The position numbers were made by a program, and so were the translations under genes. From positions 184,335-231,834 of the forward strand of contig KV908483.1 in NCBI GenBank assembly GCA_002005505.1: a DNA stretch of 47,500 nucleotides. The letters run 5' to 3'. The DNA comes from Botryococcus braunii. Taxonomy: Eukaryota; Chlorophyta; Trebouxiophyceae. Shown in pieces: positions 24,905 through 35,600 of this stretch. Under the pieces are notes generated by a model. The model ran no database searches, was not told where the DNA came from, and saw only the letters and a program-made list of their open reading frames with translations. Within the stretch, counting starts at the first letter, position 1. Each line of letters begins with the position of its first letter.

Positions 24905-27900
24905 TCAAGGGAAGGTGTCGCGCAGCGCCACCTGGTCCCAAATGGGCGGGGCGAGCCCCTGGAGTCTATGATAGGTATTAACCAGCCCGGGATGGGTCTC
25001 GAATGCCTCCTGAGATTCCCATGAGTCCTCTGTGGCCCCATGGCCTGCCCACTTTACAAGGTACTCGAGAAAGGGTGTGCCATCCTCAAAATGGTAGGAG
25101 AACCCATCCTTGTCGTGCAACAGCCGGTGATCGACTAGTGCATCCACTACCCACTCCAGGTGAGTGGTGCCATCCGCTTTGGTGATGACTTTTGGGGGGC
25201 AGTATCCACGCGACTGCGCCTCCTCACGTGTCCAGTATGGCTTCAAATAGCAGACATTTATGCGGGGGTGGATGTCCAGCCGGTCCGGAAGATCCAGTGT
25301 GACGAAGTTAACGTTGTCGGGCGTGACCGCCATGACCCTGAAGGGTCCCACGTGCCTGGGCTGCAGCTTGCTGAATCTGTTTGAAGTTAGCGTGGGGGCC
25401 GCACGGGTTGAAAGGAGGACATAGTCCCCTTCCTGGTAGATGGCCTCCCTCCTATGCCGGTTGGCATAGGCCGTCTGACGGTCTTGAGCTGCACGCAAAC
25501 ACTTCCTTGCAAGGGTGATTTTGTCTTGCATTTTTCTCATGAAGAGATCAGCCCTATCCACCTTAGTGCCCTCCATGTGTCCCACCGCAAACGGTATATT
25601 TGGATCTTGCCCATATGTTAACCTGAAGGGTGTGGAGTTTAGGGAAGTTTGCCAAGAGTTGTTGTAGGCAAATTCCGCCACTGAAAGGTAATCCTCCCAC
25701 TCCTTTGGGTTATCCTTGACATAGTGTTTCAGAAAATCTTCCAAGATCCTATTCACCCGTTCCGTTTGACCATCTGACTGAGGATGATATGCCGTAGTTC
25801 GAGCCGGCTTGCACCCCGTCAGACTTAGAAGTGTGTTCATGAAATTATTCACAAACCGAGGATCTCGGTCCGAAACAATTTCTTCAGGGAAACCGTGATA
25901 CTTCCATACTTTATCCCTCATCAGAACAGCAACTTCATAAGCATCTGCATTGGTAGTGGTAGGGGCAAAGTGGGCACATTTGCTCAACCTGTCAACCACT
26001 ACCCATATTGCGTTATGCCCGTGTTTGCTTTTAGGCAGTCCCGTGATGAAATCCATTGAGATGCTTTGCCATTTCCTTGTGGGGATTTGTAAAGGGTGTA
26101 AGAGTCCTGCGGGTAACTGGTTTGAGGCCTTCACCCGCTGGCATGAATCACAATACTTCACATACTCCCGCACATCCTCCGCCATTCCCGGCCACCACCA
26201 GTCCCGCTTCACTAGATCATACATCTTCGCAAAGCCTGGATGACCAACAGAAGGAGGTTCATGCAAAGCTTTCAATATGTCCTGCCGCAGATTCCTAGCA
26301 ACTGGACCTTCCTTATCCCGGACTTCATAAAATGCAGGCACATATTTTCTTCCCTCCCTTCCAAATTCCCAAACCCCGTCCGTAAAGTGAACTTTTCTCC
26401 TATTTGCCCTTGTTCCCAACCACGAATCATGTGCGTAAGCACCCTTCAACAATTCCAAGAAGGTGTCACACCCGTCAGACCCGAGGGTGATGGAGCCCGA
26501 GCGGGCCCTCCCGTCCCCATCCATCGAGGTTGCATTGGTCCCCTTCCCGGGGTTGGGCTCCGTGGAGACGTTGCGCTGCTGTTGTCCCTGGAGCTGTCCC
26601 AAGAGGACTGGGTTCCTGGACAACGCATCCGCAACGTTAGTCTTTCCAGGCTCCCAAACCCAAAGAATGTTGAACTCCTGCAACTTCTCAGCCCACCGTG
26701 CCCTCCGAGGGCTTAAACCAACCTGTTGCTGAAGAAAAGTGTTACACTTATGGTCTGTGGTGACAGTGACTTGTTTCCCTAGGACATAACATCTCCATTC
26801 CGTCAAGGCATACACTACAGCAAGTAACTCCCTCTCAGTTGCAGAATAGTTCCTTTCTGCACTATTGAGCTTCTTACTGTAATAAGCAATGACTCGACCT
26901 TCCTGCAATAGTACAGCGCCAACCCCAAAATCACTCGCATCACAAATTACCTGGAAGGGTTTACGAAGGTCTGGCAGTGATAGTATGGGTGCCTGTATTA
27001 ATGCATCCTTGAGAGCCGCAAGGGCCTCATCTTGCTCCTTTCCCCAAGTCCAAGAACTTTTGCTACTGGACAGTTTAGTCAAAGGTGCAGCAAGTGAGCT
27101 GAACCCCTGAATAAATTTTCGAAAATAATTTGCAAGCCCCAAAAATCTACGCACGTCGGTGACGTTTTGGGGTGTGGGCCAATCCTTGACTACCTCCACC
27201 TTTTGGGGGTCCACTTTCAGTCCATCCTTGCCAATGATATGCCCGAGGTATTTGAGTTCTGAGCATAAGAATTCACATTTGGCAAGTTTTGCAAACAATT
27301 CCTTTTCCCGAAGGCGTTGGAACACCTTTCGAAGATGAGCATAATGCTCCTCTTCATCCCGACTGAAAATTAGAACATCGTCAAGGTACACTACCACAAA
27401 CCCTTCCCTTATGAAATCATGAAAGATTTCATTCATTAGGCGTTGAAAGGTAGCGGGGGCGTTGGTGAGTCCAAAAGGAAGCACTAAGAACTCATACAGC
27501 CCAAAGGGTGTACGAAACGCTGTTTTAGGAATGTCTTCCTCCTTTAGCCTTACTTGATGATAACCACTGAGGAGGTCCAGACTTGAGAAAATCTTAGCAC
27601 CTTTAAGTTTATCAAGCAAGTCGTCTATGCGAGGGAGAGGGTACCTATCATGAATGGTGATTTTATTTAATGCCCTGTAGTCTATAACCATTCGGTATGT
27701 GCCCTCCTTCTTCCTCACAAACAAGACCGGTGAAGCATATGGTGAACATGAGGGGCATATGTGTCCCTTAGAAAGTAGTTCATCCACAGTTCGCTCACAT
27801 TCCTCAGTTTCTTCCACGGACAAGCGGTAAGCAGGACGGTTTGGAGGAGTTATTCCTTCCTGCACATTAATAGTGTGATAGACTTGTCGGTGTGGGGGTA

Positions 27901-29065
27901 GTCCTGGTAGCCCATTTGGAAAAATGTCCTTGTACTCCCGGAGCAAGTGTGCTAGCCGCTCAGGCTTTTTAGCACAAATTTCCTCTAGAGGGTCCGAAGG
28001 CTTACCCGTGGTGACCTCGGATTCTCCCTCTTCCTCTTCCTTTTCCTCTTCCCTTTCCTCTTCCTCTTCCACTTCCTTCTCCACTTCTAGGCAACTCTCC
28101 ATATCCGGGGCCGTGCCCGAGGTATCCCCCGGCGCAGAGTTGTGTAAGGAAGTCCCGGATGACTCCGTCGAGGGGTCGTCCATATCCACCAAAGGTGGCA
28201 TCTCTTCCTGTTCATCCCAACCAACATGTTCATCCTTGGCCATGACATTGAACAAGCAGGTTTTCCAATGATCCCGTTTCCCTTTCCTGGTGTTTCCTAA
28301 TTTGATTCCCCATCCCAACTTCTTTCCCAAGCCTTTTCCATGTTTGTTTAACAAGACCCATTTGTTATTGTGTCTAATATGAGCCTTGCCAGCTCTCACA
28401 TTAACATTAGCATGTCGTGGTGCTAGCCAATCCTGTCCCAAAATTATGTCAATTCCTTCCATTATTGAGTCACACACAAGAAAGGAGTGTCTCGTAATGA
28501 TAGATGGAGCAAACCGGACACTCAAATCCACTTTCCCATTTGTGTGTGTTACTGTCCCATCAGCAAGTGTGACGGGTGAAGTCCTCTTGTTATACCTCAA
28601 ACCTTGCAAAACTTTTTCCCGGACAAAAGAGTGTGTGGCCCCGGTGTCCATTAAAGCTTTACATTGTTGTCCCCTTGCCATGACAGGAAATGTGAGGTTA
28701 AGAGGTGCAGCACTTGACGTTGAACCCAACTGACAAGATGCTTTGGGTGCTGCATAAGCTAAAACAAAGGAAAAAGGAAATGTACATTGCTGTCCTTGAA
28801 AAGAAAAGCATTCCCCTTTTGAGCCCCTAGCAAGAATTTTCAGGTTTGCGCGAGAGCGTAACCGCAAAAAGAAACTCCTACTTTTCCACACCTTCTGGCC
28901 TATCACAAAGCATGCACTGACTTGTGAGTTTTCTTTTCGTTCAGCAAGAAAAGATTCAATACAAGTCTCAGCTTTGTGTTTGCCAGGAACAATCAGAGGT
29001 GTATTCCAACTTCCCAAGGACTTCTGAACAAGAAAAGTTAAATATGAAAAACAAATTTCATTCAT
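24905..29065 (-). CDS. Gypsy-1 pol polyprotein
   Basis: The frame has 1386 codons, with ATG 2 nt after the gag stop (TAG TC ATG). Protease has DTGATHSF at 140-147 and IILGQDWL. An acidic linker follows (about 330-350, mostly Glu). RT has YRMVIDYRALNK, FSSLDLLSGYHQ and YLDD (560-563). RNase H has CDASDFGVGA, SATERELLAVVYAL and TDHK. Integrase has an HHCC zinc region and D1005, D1066, E1102 (D-35-E). A C-terminal chromodomain occupies about 1318-1375 (FLEYLVKWAGHGATEDSWE). One conserved RT position differs from Gypsy-2: GHICPSCSPYASP here, GHIRPSCSPYASP there. The Arg-to-Cys change fits deamination at a CpG and may impair RT. Confidence 0.95.
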   Translation of the reverse strand: MNEICFSYLTFLVQKSLGSWNTPLIVPGKHKAETCIESFLAERKENSQVSACFVIGQKVWKSRSFFLRLRSRANLKILARGSKGECFSFQGQQCTFPFSFVLAYAAPKASCQLGSTSSAAPLNLTFPVMARGQQCKALMDTGATHSFVREKVLQGLRYNKRTSPVTLADGTVTHTNGKVDLSVRFAPSIITRHSFLVCDSIMEGIDIILGQDWLAPRHANVNVRAGKAHIRHNNKWVLLNKHGKGLGKKLGWGIKLGNTRKGKRDHWKTCLFNVMAKDEHVGWDEQEEMPPLVDMDDPSTESSGTSLHNSAPGDTSGTAPDMESCLEVEKEVEEEEEREEEKEEEEGESEVTTGKPSDPLEEICAKKPERLAHLLREYKDIFPNGLPGLPPHRQVYHTINVQEGITPPNRPAYRLSVEETEECERTVDELLSKGHICPSCSPYASPVLFVRKKEGTYRMVIDYRALNKITIHDRYPLPRIDDLLDKLKGAKIFSSLDLLSGYHQVRLKEEDIPKTAFRTPFGLYEFLVLPFGLTNAPATFQRLMNEIFHDFIREGFVVVYLDDVLIFSRDEEEHYAHLRKVFQRLREKELFAKLAKCEFLCSELKYLGHIIGKDGLKVDPQKVEVVKDWPTPQNVTDVRRFLGLANYFRKFIQGFSSLAAPLTKLSSSKSSWTWGKEQDEALAALKDALIQAPILSLPDLRKPFQVICDASDFGVGAVLLQEGRVIAYYSKKLNSAERNYSATERELLAVVYALTEWRCYVLGKQVTVTTDHKCNTFLQQQVGLSPRRARWAEKLQEFNILWVWEPGKTNVADALSRNPVLLGQLQGQQQRNVSTEPNPGKGTNATSMDGDGRARSGSITLGSDGCDTFLELLKGAYAHDSWLGTRANRRKVHFTDGVWEFGREGRKYVPAFYEVRDKEGPVARNLRQDILKALHEPPSVGHPGFAKMYDLVKRDWWWPGMAEDVREYVKYCDSCQRVKASNQLPAGLLHPLQIPTRKWQSISMDFITGLPKSKHGHNAIWVVVDRLSKCAHFAPTTTNADAYEVAVLMRDKVWKYHGFPEEIVSDRDPRFVNNFMNTLLSLTGCKPARTTAYHPQSDGQTERVNRILEDFLKHYVKDNPKEWEDYLSVAEFAYNNSWQTSLNSTPFRLTYGQDPNIPFAVGHMEGTKVDRADLFMRKMQDKITLARKCLRAAQDRQTAYANRHRREAIYQEGDYVLLSTRAAPTLTSNRFSKLQPRHVGPFRVMAVTPDNVNFVTLDLPDRLDIHPRINVCYLKPYWTREEAQSRGYCPPKVITKADGTTHLEWVVDALVDHRLLHDKDGFSYHFEDGTPFLEYLVKWAGHGATEDSWESQEAFETHPGLVNTYHRLQGLAPPIWDQVALRDTFP

Positions 29066-29067
29066 GA

Positions 29068-30306
29068 CTAATCTTGTTTAGGGCCCTTGCCCTTCCCTTT
29101 CCCTTTCCAATGTTTTCCCTTGTTAAATCCCTTAGGCCCAATGTGTGAGGGAGGTGAAACACCTTGCAGTGGTGCTGCCACTGGTTGATTGTTTCCTTGC
29201 CTCGGATAGAATCCAGGCTGAAAATTTGATGGGGTGTGCCCACTAGCTTGAGCTTTGGCAGCTAGATATTGCTTTTTAGCAACACACTGCCATGACTCGT
29301 GGCCTAGTTTATGACAAAAATAGCATTCCCTATCCTTTGGAATAGAGGTTCTAGAATCAATTTTTCTCCCGGACCCAAAAGGGGGTGCTCCCACCAAACC
29401 CAAGGAAGGTGGTGCAGGGGGCTGTTGTTCCACCACTCCTGCTGCCACTTGAGGTGTCTGGGTGTAGACCCTCTTCCTCTTGGGTCCCTGTGCATCCACA
29501 TATGTGCTTTTGAGACTTGCCTCATATTTAACAACATAAGTGCAAATGTCTTCCAGATCAGTGAAAGGACTGCCTGTTGCAGGGTTCACAGTGCATGCAA
29601 GTTTGAGAGGAGTATTAAGACCCTTGGTAAAAAGATGTAACTGGTCTTGCATGGCTATTTGATAGTCAACCTCTACATCTGCTAAGAGAGACATAAATCT
29701 TTCAATATATCTCTCGACAGTCTCATTTCCTTGAAAGACTTTGTCTAATTTTGCCCTGGCAATGGCCACTGTGTCTGTGGAATCATATCTTTTAACCATA
29801 AAAGTTTTAAAATCCTTCCATTCCAATGTATGCTCATGTATCCCTTCCTTTTCTAGTTTCCTTACATGTGTGTCCCAAACTTTTGTGGGTCTTTCTTCCA
29901 TCAATTGCACTCCCAAGGCCACCCACTTTCCTGCAGGCACATTGGTTAGTTTTGCATAGCCTTCCAACTTCCTTGCAAAATAGCAAAAAGATCCCCTCTT
30001 TCCCGAAAACAAAGAAGGAGGAGTTGCTCTTACTTGTCCACTAGGGCGAGGAGTCTCCTCCACCCCATCCCCTCCAACTTGCCTTTCGGCAAGAAGCTTT
30101 TCCTTAAATTCCAAAAATAACTGCTCCTTTATTTTATTGGTCAACTTGATCTTCTTTGTCTTTGGTGTGGACGGAGCGGGCGACGGATCGCGAGATGCCC
30201 CCTCCATCAAGTCCTCTACCAGCTCCCCTGAGCTTTCCAACGCTTCCAAAAATTCTCTTTCTTCCGAAGAAAGGTTTTTAAACTTCCCAGAAGAGGGCGG
30301 TGACAT
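29068..30306 (-). CDS. Gypsy-1 gag, full length
   Basis: 412 codons from ATG. Residues 1-91 form a charged, probably disordered N-terminus. Residues about 92-273 hold the retrotransposon capsid region (WKDFKTFMVKRY, QGNETVERYIERFMSLL). CYFCHKLGHESWQC is a zinc knuckle near residue 330. The C-terminus is Lys/Gly-rich (NKGKHWKGKGKGKG), suited to RNA binding. Codons 92-273 lie exactly between GTAAGA (30033) and CACAG (29488) in sense. This segment is missing from Gypsy-2. Confidence 0.93.
   Translation of the reverse strand: MSPPSSGKFKNLSSEEREFLEALESSGELVEDLMEGASRDPSPAPSTPKTKKIKLTNKIKEQLFLEFKEKLLAERQVGGDGVEETPRPSGQVRATPPSLFSGKRGSFCYFARKLEGYAKLTNVPAGKWVALGVQLMEERPTKVWDTHVRKLEKEGIHEHTLEWKDFKTFMVKRYDSTDTVAIARAKLDKVFQGNETVERYIERFMSLLADVEVDYQIAMQDQLHLFTKGLNTPLKLACTVNPATGSPFTDLEDICTYVVKYEASLKSTYVDAQGPKRKRVYTQTPQVAAGVVEQQPPAPPSLGLVGAPPFGSGRKIDSRTSIPKDRECYFCHKLGHESWQCVAKKQYLAAKAQASGHTPSNFQPGFYPRQGNNQPVAAPLQGVSPPSHIGPKGFNKGKHWKGKGKGKGPKQD
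29488..30033 (-). other. Exitron-like segment in Gypsy-1 gag (546 nt, GT...AG)
   Basis: The sense boundaries are GGACAA|GTAAGAGC and GATGCACAG|GGACCC. Its length, 546 nt, is a multiple of three. Gypsy-2 reads GGACAA|GGACCC at this point. The segment is coding when retained, and it supplies the capsid region. No strong pyrimidine tract is visible before the acceptor. Confidence 0.75.
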
Positions 30307-30407
30307 CTACGGCCCACATATGAGAGTTAGGACCTTCCATCGAACGATCTCCCTCCTACGACTTTCCTCCTTCCACCACGCGAAAGACTTGCAGAGAACA
30401 ATTCGGC

Positions 30408-30422
30408 ATCTCGCCGATACCA
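30408..30422 (-). other. Gypsy-1 primer-binding site
   Basis: TGGTATCGGCGAGAT on minus starts 2 nt from the 5' LTR, as in Gypsy-2 (31829-31843). Its first seven bases equal those of the plant initiator-Met site (TGGTATC), but the rest differs. The complement would be a tRNA 3' end with acceptor strand CGCCGAT, then A and CCA. I cannot name the tRNA. Confidence 0.7.
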
Positions 30423-30424
30423 GA

Positions 30425-30889
30425 TGTCGTAGAATGCACAAGTTAGAGAGAATTTCCAAGTTGTGAGAGAGAGAGAGACAAGGCCGGATGGCCGACAAGT
30501 TGGACGCTCTTTCCAATTACAAGTAACCCCCACCTCACGGAGCTTCCACTCCCTACTTGTGGTCTACTAAGCTTCCAAATTACCTGAGTGCGTGTCTTCC
30601 CGTGGCTTACGTCTCTATCCGTTCCTTCCCGTGGTTCGTGATCGTGTGTTCACGTTCCTCCAATGGTAGCGCACTAGTCCACCAAACCTCTACAATAGTA
30701 TCTAGAAAATATCCTAGAATCCTACTATGAGAGTAACGTCCATAACTATCCAATGGAATTCGACGGCTAGGAAGCCAAGGCTAGACGCTAGGCACGTGCG
30801 TACTCGCGTTGCTCGTACGACATGTGCGCCTAGGCTCGGGGGTAAGGGAAATGTCTAGAAATGCCGGGAAATCCCTACATTCCATCACA
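30425..30889 (-). repeat. Gypsy-1 5' LTR (right)
   Basis: 465 bp, apparently identical to 23475-23939. In sense it includes CTTGTAATTGG (a TGTAA) shortly before a CT-rich run, a likely poly(A) region. Confidence 0.95.
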
Positions 30890-30894
30890 GGAAG

Positions 30895-31343
30895 CGCACG
30901 TGAAGAGCGAATCAGGGATTTGCATGCAGCCCAGTTGTCCCACATTGTGATCTGTCTTGCTGTGTGTGGACTTAAAAGGGCGGGGGCTTTTTCTTGCTTG
31001 TTAATGTTTGTTGCTGACAGGGCATGCAAGGTGCAAGGTGAGAGGACCAGTGGCCAGGCAGGCCAGGTGTTGGACATGGGCTACGGCAGGGTTGTGCGTG
31101 GTCAAAAGATTTGCTCTGTTTGACACCTGCACTAACACAAGGGGGGATTGGTTTTGGTCTGGACAGAAATTGCAGGATGAGAGCATGCATGAGAAGGCAG
31201 CTTGCCGGTGCGCTTGGCTAAGAAGATCTGCAAGGGCATGTGGCAAGTGCTTGTCCATGAATATGGCTGTTGGACCTCATCAAGGTTTCTCATTGTCTGG
31301 TACGTAGTACGCATGGCTTGGGTGCAACGAGGGCATGGGGGAA
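30895..31343. other. DIRS-like element segment between the gypsy insertions
   Basis: 449 bp that would be continuous with 23469 and 38215 if both gypsy elements were removed. It contains G-rich phrases like those of the right arm (ccaggcaggccaggtg). No gene is visible. Confidence 0.5.
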
Positions 31344-31348
31344 TATGG

Positions 31349-31826
31349 TGTGATGGAATGTAGGGATTTCCCGGCATTTCTGGACATTTCCCTTACCCCC
31401 TAGCCTAGGCGCACATGTGGCGCACATGTCGTACGAGCAACGCGAGTACGCACGTGCCTAGCGTCTAGCCTTGGCTTCCTAGCCGTCGAATTCCATTGGA
31501 TAGTTATGGACGTTACTCTCATAGTAGGATTCTAGGATATTTTCTAGATACTATTGTAGAGGTTTGGTGGACTAGTGCGCTACCATTGGAGGAACGTGAA
31601 CACACGATCACGAACCACGGGAAGGAACGGATAGAGACGTAAGCCACGGGAAGACACGCACTCAGGTAATTTGGAAGCTTAGTAGACCACAAGTAGGGAG
31701 TGGAAGCTCCGTGAGGTGGGGGTTACTTGTAATTGGAAAGAGCGTCCAACTTGTCGGCCATCCGGCCTTGTCTCTCTCTCTCTCTCACAACTTGGAAATT
31801 CTCCCTAACTTGTGCATTCTACGACA
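31349..31826 (+). repeat. Gypsy-2 5' LTR
   Basis: 478 bp, TGTGATGG...CTACGACA. It carries an extra local repeat of gcgcacatgt (about 31409-31430) relative to the Gypsy-1 LTR. TGTAA lies within ttacttgtaattgg (about 31729). Confidence 0.95.
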
Positions 31827-31828
31827 TC

Positions 31829-31843
31829 TGGTATCGGCGAGAT
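31829..31843 (+). other. Gypsy-2 primer-binding site
   Basis: TGGTATCGGCGAGAT, 2 nt after the LTR; same as in Gypsy-1. Confidence 0.7.
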
Positions 31844-31944
31844 GCCGAATTGTTCTCTGCAAGTCTTTCGCGTGGTGGAAGGAGGAAAGTCGTAGGAGGG
31901 AGATCGTTCGATGGAAGGTCCTAACTCTCATATGTGGGCCGTAG

Positions 31945-32637
31945 ATGTCACCGCCCTCTTCTGGGAAGTTTAAAAACCTTTCTTCGGAAGAAAGAGAATT
32001 TTTGGAAGCGTTGGAAAGCTCAGGGGAGCTGGTAGAGGACTTGATGGAGGGGGCATCTCGCGATCCGTCGCCCGCTCCGTCCACACCAAAGACAAAGAAG
32101 ATCAAGTTAACCAATAAAATAAAGGAGCAGTTATTTTTGGAATTTAAGGAAAAGCTTCTTGCCGAAAGGCAAGTTGGAGGGGATGGGGTGGAGGAGACTC
32201 CTCGCCCTAGTGGACAAGGACCCAAGAGGAAGAGGGTCTACACCCAGACACCTCAAGTGGCAGCAGGAGTGGTGGAACAACAGCCCCCTGCACCACCTTC
32301 CTTGGGTTTGGTGGGAGCACCCCCTTTTGGGTCCGGGAGAAAAATTGATTCTAGAACCTCTATTCCAAAGGATAGGGAATGCTATTTTTGTCATAAACTA
32401 GGCCACGAGTCATGGCAGTGTGTTGCTAAAAAGCAATATCTAGCTGCCAAAGCTCAAGCTAGTGGGCACACCCCATCAAATTTTCAGCCTGGATTCTATC
32501 CGAGGCAAGGAAACAATCAACCAGTGGCAGCACCACTGCAAGGTGTTTCACCTCCCTCACACATTGGGCCTAAGGGATTTAACAAGGGAAAACATTGGAA
32601 AGGGAAAGGGAAGGGCAAGGGCCCTAAACAAGATTAG
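31945..32637 (+). CDS. Gypsy-2 gag, capsid region missing
   Basis: 230 codons from ATG. Residues 1-91 equal the Gypsy-1 N-terminus, and residues 92-230 equal Gypsy-1 274-412, including the zinc knuckle CYFCHKLGHESWQC and the Lys/Gly-rich tail. The capsid region is absent and the join (SGQ|GPKRK) is in frame. The missing DNA starts GTAAGA and ends CACAG in Gypsy-1. The product keeps the nucleic-acid-binding part but could not build a particle alone. It may be a natural short gag isoform or the mark of a reinserted spliced RNA. Confidence 0.93.
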   Translation: MSPPSSGKFKNLSSEEREFLEALESSGELVEDLMEGASRDPSPAPSTPKTKKIKLTNKIKEQLFLEFKEKLLAERQVGGDGVEETPRPSGQGPKRKRVYTQTPQVAAGVVEQQPPAPPSLGLVGAPPFGSGRKIDSRTSIPKDRECYFCHKLGHESWQCVAKKQYLAAKAQASGHTPSNFQPGFYPRQGNNQPVAAPLQGVSPPSHIGPKGFNKGKHWKGKGKGKGPKQD

Positions 32638-32639
32638 TC

Positions 32640-35600
32640 ATGAATGAAATTTGTTTTTCATATTTAACTTTTCTTGTTCAGAAGTCCTTGGGAAGTTGGA
32701 ATACACCTCTGATTGTTCCTGGCAAACACAAAGCTGAGACTTGTATTGAATCTTTTCTTGCTCAACGAAAAGAAAATTCACAAGTCAGTGCATGCTTTGT
32801 GATAGGCCAGAAGGTGTGGAAAAGTAGGAGTTTCTTTTTGCGGTTACGCTCTCGCGCAAACCTGAAAGTTCTTGCTAGGGGCGCAAAAGGGGAATGCTTT
32901 TCTTTTCAAGGACAGCAATGTACATTTCCTTTTTCCTTTGTTTTAGCTTATGCAGCACCCAAAGCATCTTGTCAGTTGGGTTCAACGTCAAGTGCTGCAC
33001 CTCTTAACCTCACATTTCCTGTCATGGCAAGGGGACAACAATGTAAAGCTTTAATGGACACCGGGGCCACACACTCTTTTGTCCGGGAAAAAGTTTTGCA
33101 AGGTTTGAGGTATAACAAGAGGACTTCACCCGTCACACTTGCTGATGGGACAGTAACACACACAAATGGGAAAGTGGATTTGAGTGTCCGGTTTGCTCCA
33201 TCTATCATTACGAGACACTCCTTTCTTGTGTGTGACTCAATAATGGAAGGAATTGACATAATTTTGGGACAGGATTGGCTAGCACCACGACATGCTAATG
33301 TTAATGTGAGAGCTGGCAAGGCTCATATTAGACACAATAACAAATGGGTCTTGTTAAACAAACATGGAAAAGGCTTGGGAAAGAAGTTGGGATGGGGAAT
33401 CAAATTAGGAAACACCAGGAAAGGGAAACGGGATCAGTGGAAAACCTGCTTGTTCAATGTCATGGCCAAGGATGAACATGTTGGTTGGGATGAACAGGAA
33501 GAGATGCCACCTTTGGTGGATATGGACGACCCCTCGACGGAGTCATCCGGGACTTCCTTACACAACTCTGCGCCGGGGGATACCTCGGGCACGGCCCCGG
33601 ATATGGAGAGTTGCCTAGAAGTGGAGAAGGAAGTGGAAGAGGAAGAGGAAAGGGAAGAGGAAAAGGAAGAGGAAGAGGGAGAATCCGAGGTCACCACGGG
33701 TAAGCCTTCGGACCCTCTAGAGGAAATTTGTGCTAAAAAGCCTGAGCGGCTAGCACACTTGCTCCGGGAGTACAAGGACATTTTTCCAAATGGGCTACCA
33801 GGACTACCCCCACACCGACAAGTCTATCACACTATTAATGTGCAGGAAGGAATAACTCCTCCAAACCGTCCTGCTTACCGCTTGTCCGTGGAAGAAACTG
33901 AGGAATGTGAGCGAACTGTGGATGAACTACTTTCTAAGGGACACATACGCCCCTCATGTTCACCATATGCTTCACCGGTCTTGTTTGTGAGGAAGAAGGA
34001 GGGCACATACCGAATGGTTATAGACTACAGGGCATTAAATAAAATCACCATTCATGATAGGTACCCTCTCCCTCGCATAGACGACTTGCTTGATAAACTT
34101 AAAGGTGCTAAGATTTTCTCAAGTCTGGACCTCCTCAGTGGTTATCATCAAGTAAGGCTAAAGGAGGAAGACATTCCTAAAACAGCGTTTCGTACACCCT
34201 TTGGGCTGTATGAGTTCTTAGTGCTTCCTTTTGGACTCACCAACGCCCCCGCTACCTTTCAACGCCTAATGAATGAAATCTTTCATGATTTCATAAGGGA
34301 AGGGTTTGTGGTAGTGTACCTTGACGATGTTCTAATTTTCAGTCGGGATGAAGAGGAGCATTATGCTCATCTTCGGAAGGTGTTCCAACGCCTTCGGGAA
34401 AAGGAATTGTTTGCAAAACTTGCCAAATGTGAATTCTTATGCTCAGAACTCAAATACCTCGGGCATATCATTGGCAAGGATGGACTGAAAGTGGACCCCC
34501 AAAAGGTGGAGGTAGTCAAGGATTGGCCCACACCCCAAAACGTCACCGACGTGCGTAGATTTTTGGGGCTTGCAAATTATTTTCGAAAATTTATTCAGGG
34601 GTTCAGCTCACTTGCTGCACCTTTGACTAAACTGTCCAGTAGCAAAAGTTCTTGGACTTGGGGAAAGGAGCAAGATGAGGCCCTTACGGCTCTCAAGGAT
34701 GCATTAATACAGGCACCCATACTATCACTGCCAGACCTTCGTAAACCCTTCCAGGTAATTTGTGATGCGAGTGATTTTGGGGTTGGCGCTGTACTATTGC
34801 AGGAAGGTCGAGTCATTGCTTATTACAGTAAGAAGCTCAATAGTGCAGAAAGGAACTATTCTGCAACTGAGAGGGAGTTACTTGCTGTAGTGTATGCCTT
34901 GACGGAATGGAGATGTTATGTCCTAGGGAAACAAGTCACTGTCACCACAGACCATAAGTGTAACACTTTTCTTCAGCAACAGGTTGGTTTAAGCCCTCGG
35001 AGGGCACGGTGGGCTGAGAAGTTGCAGGAGTTCAACATTCTTTGGGTTTGGGAGCCTGGAAAGACTAACGTTGCGGATGCGTTGTCCCGGAACCCAGTCC
35101 TCCAGGGACAGCTCCAGGGACAACAGCAGCGCAACGTCTCCACGGAGCCCAACCCCGGGAAGGGGACCAATGCAACCTCGATGGATGGGGACGGGAGGGC
35201 CCGCTCGGGCTCCATCACCCTCGGGTCTGACGGGTGTGACACCTTCTTGGAATTGTTGAAGGGTGCTTACGCACATGATTCGTGGTTGGGAACAAGGGCA
35301 AATAGGAGAAAAGTTCACTTTACGGACGGGGTTTGGGAATTTGGAAGGGAGGGAAGAAAATATGTGCCTGCATTTTATGAAGTCCGGGATAAGGAAGGTC
35401 CAGTTGCTAGGAATCTGCGGCAGGACATATTGAAAGCTTTGCATGAACCTCCTTCTGTTGGTCATCCAGGCTTTGCGAAGATGTATGATCTAGTGAAGCG
35501 GGACTGGTGGTGGCCGGGAATGGCGGAGGATGTGCGGGAGTATGTGAAGTATTGTGATTCATGCCAGCGGGTGAAGGCCTCAAACCAGTTACCCGCAGGA

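Larger units (their letters stand above)
23470..30894 (-). mobile_element. Gypsy-1, chromodomain Ty3/gypsy element (minus)
   Basis: LTRs of 465 bp (23475-23939 and 30425-30889) look identical and are flanked by the duplication GGAAG (23470-23474, 30890-30894). On minus the order is primer site, gag (412 codons), pol (1386 codons), a 3' non-coding region of about 1 kb, purine tract. Gag and pol frames are complete. It is almost the same sequence as Gypsy-2, inserted about 450 bp away in the opposite orientation. It landed in the DIRS-like element. Confidence 0.96.

Noticed and set aside
24457..25041. Minus-strand frame overlapping Gypsy-1 pol, as an env gene
   Set aside because: No signal peptide, glycosylation pattern or fusion-like segment can be argued; it is mostly the alternative frame of the chromodomain plus the 24-bp repeat.
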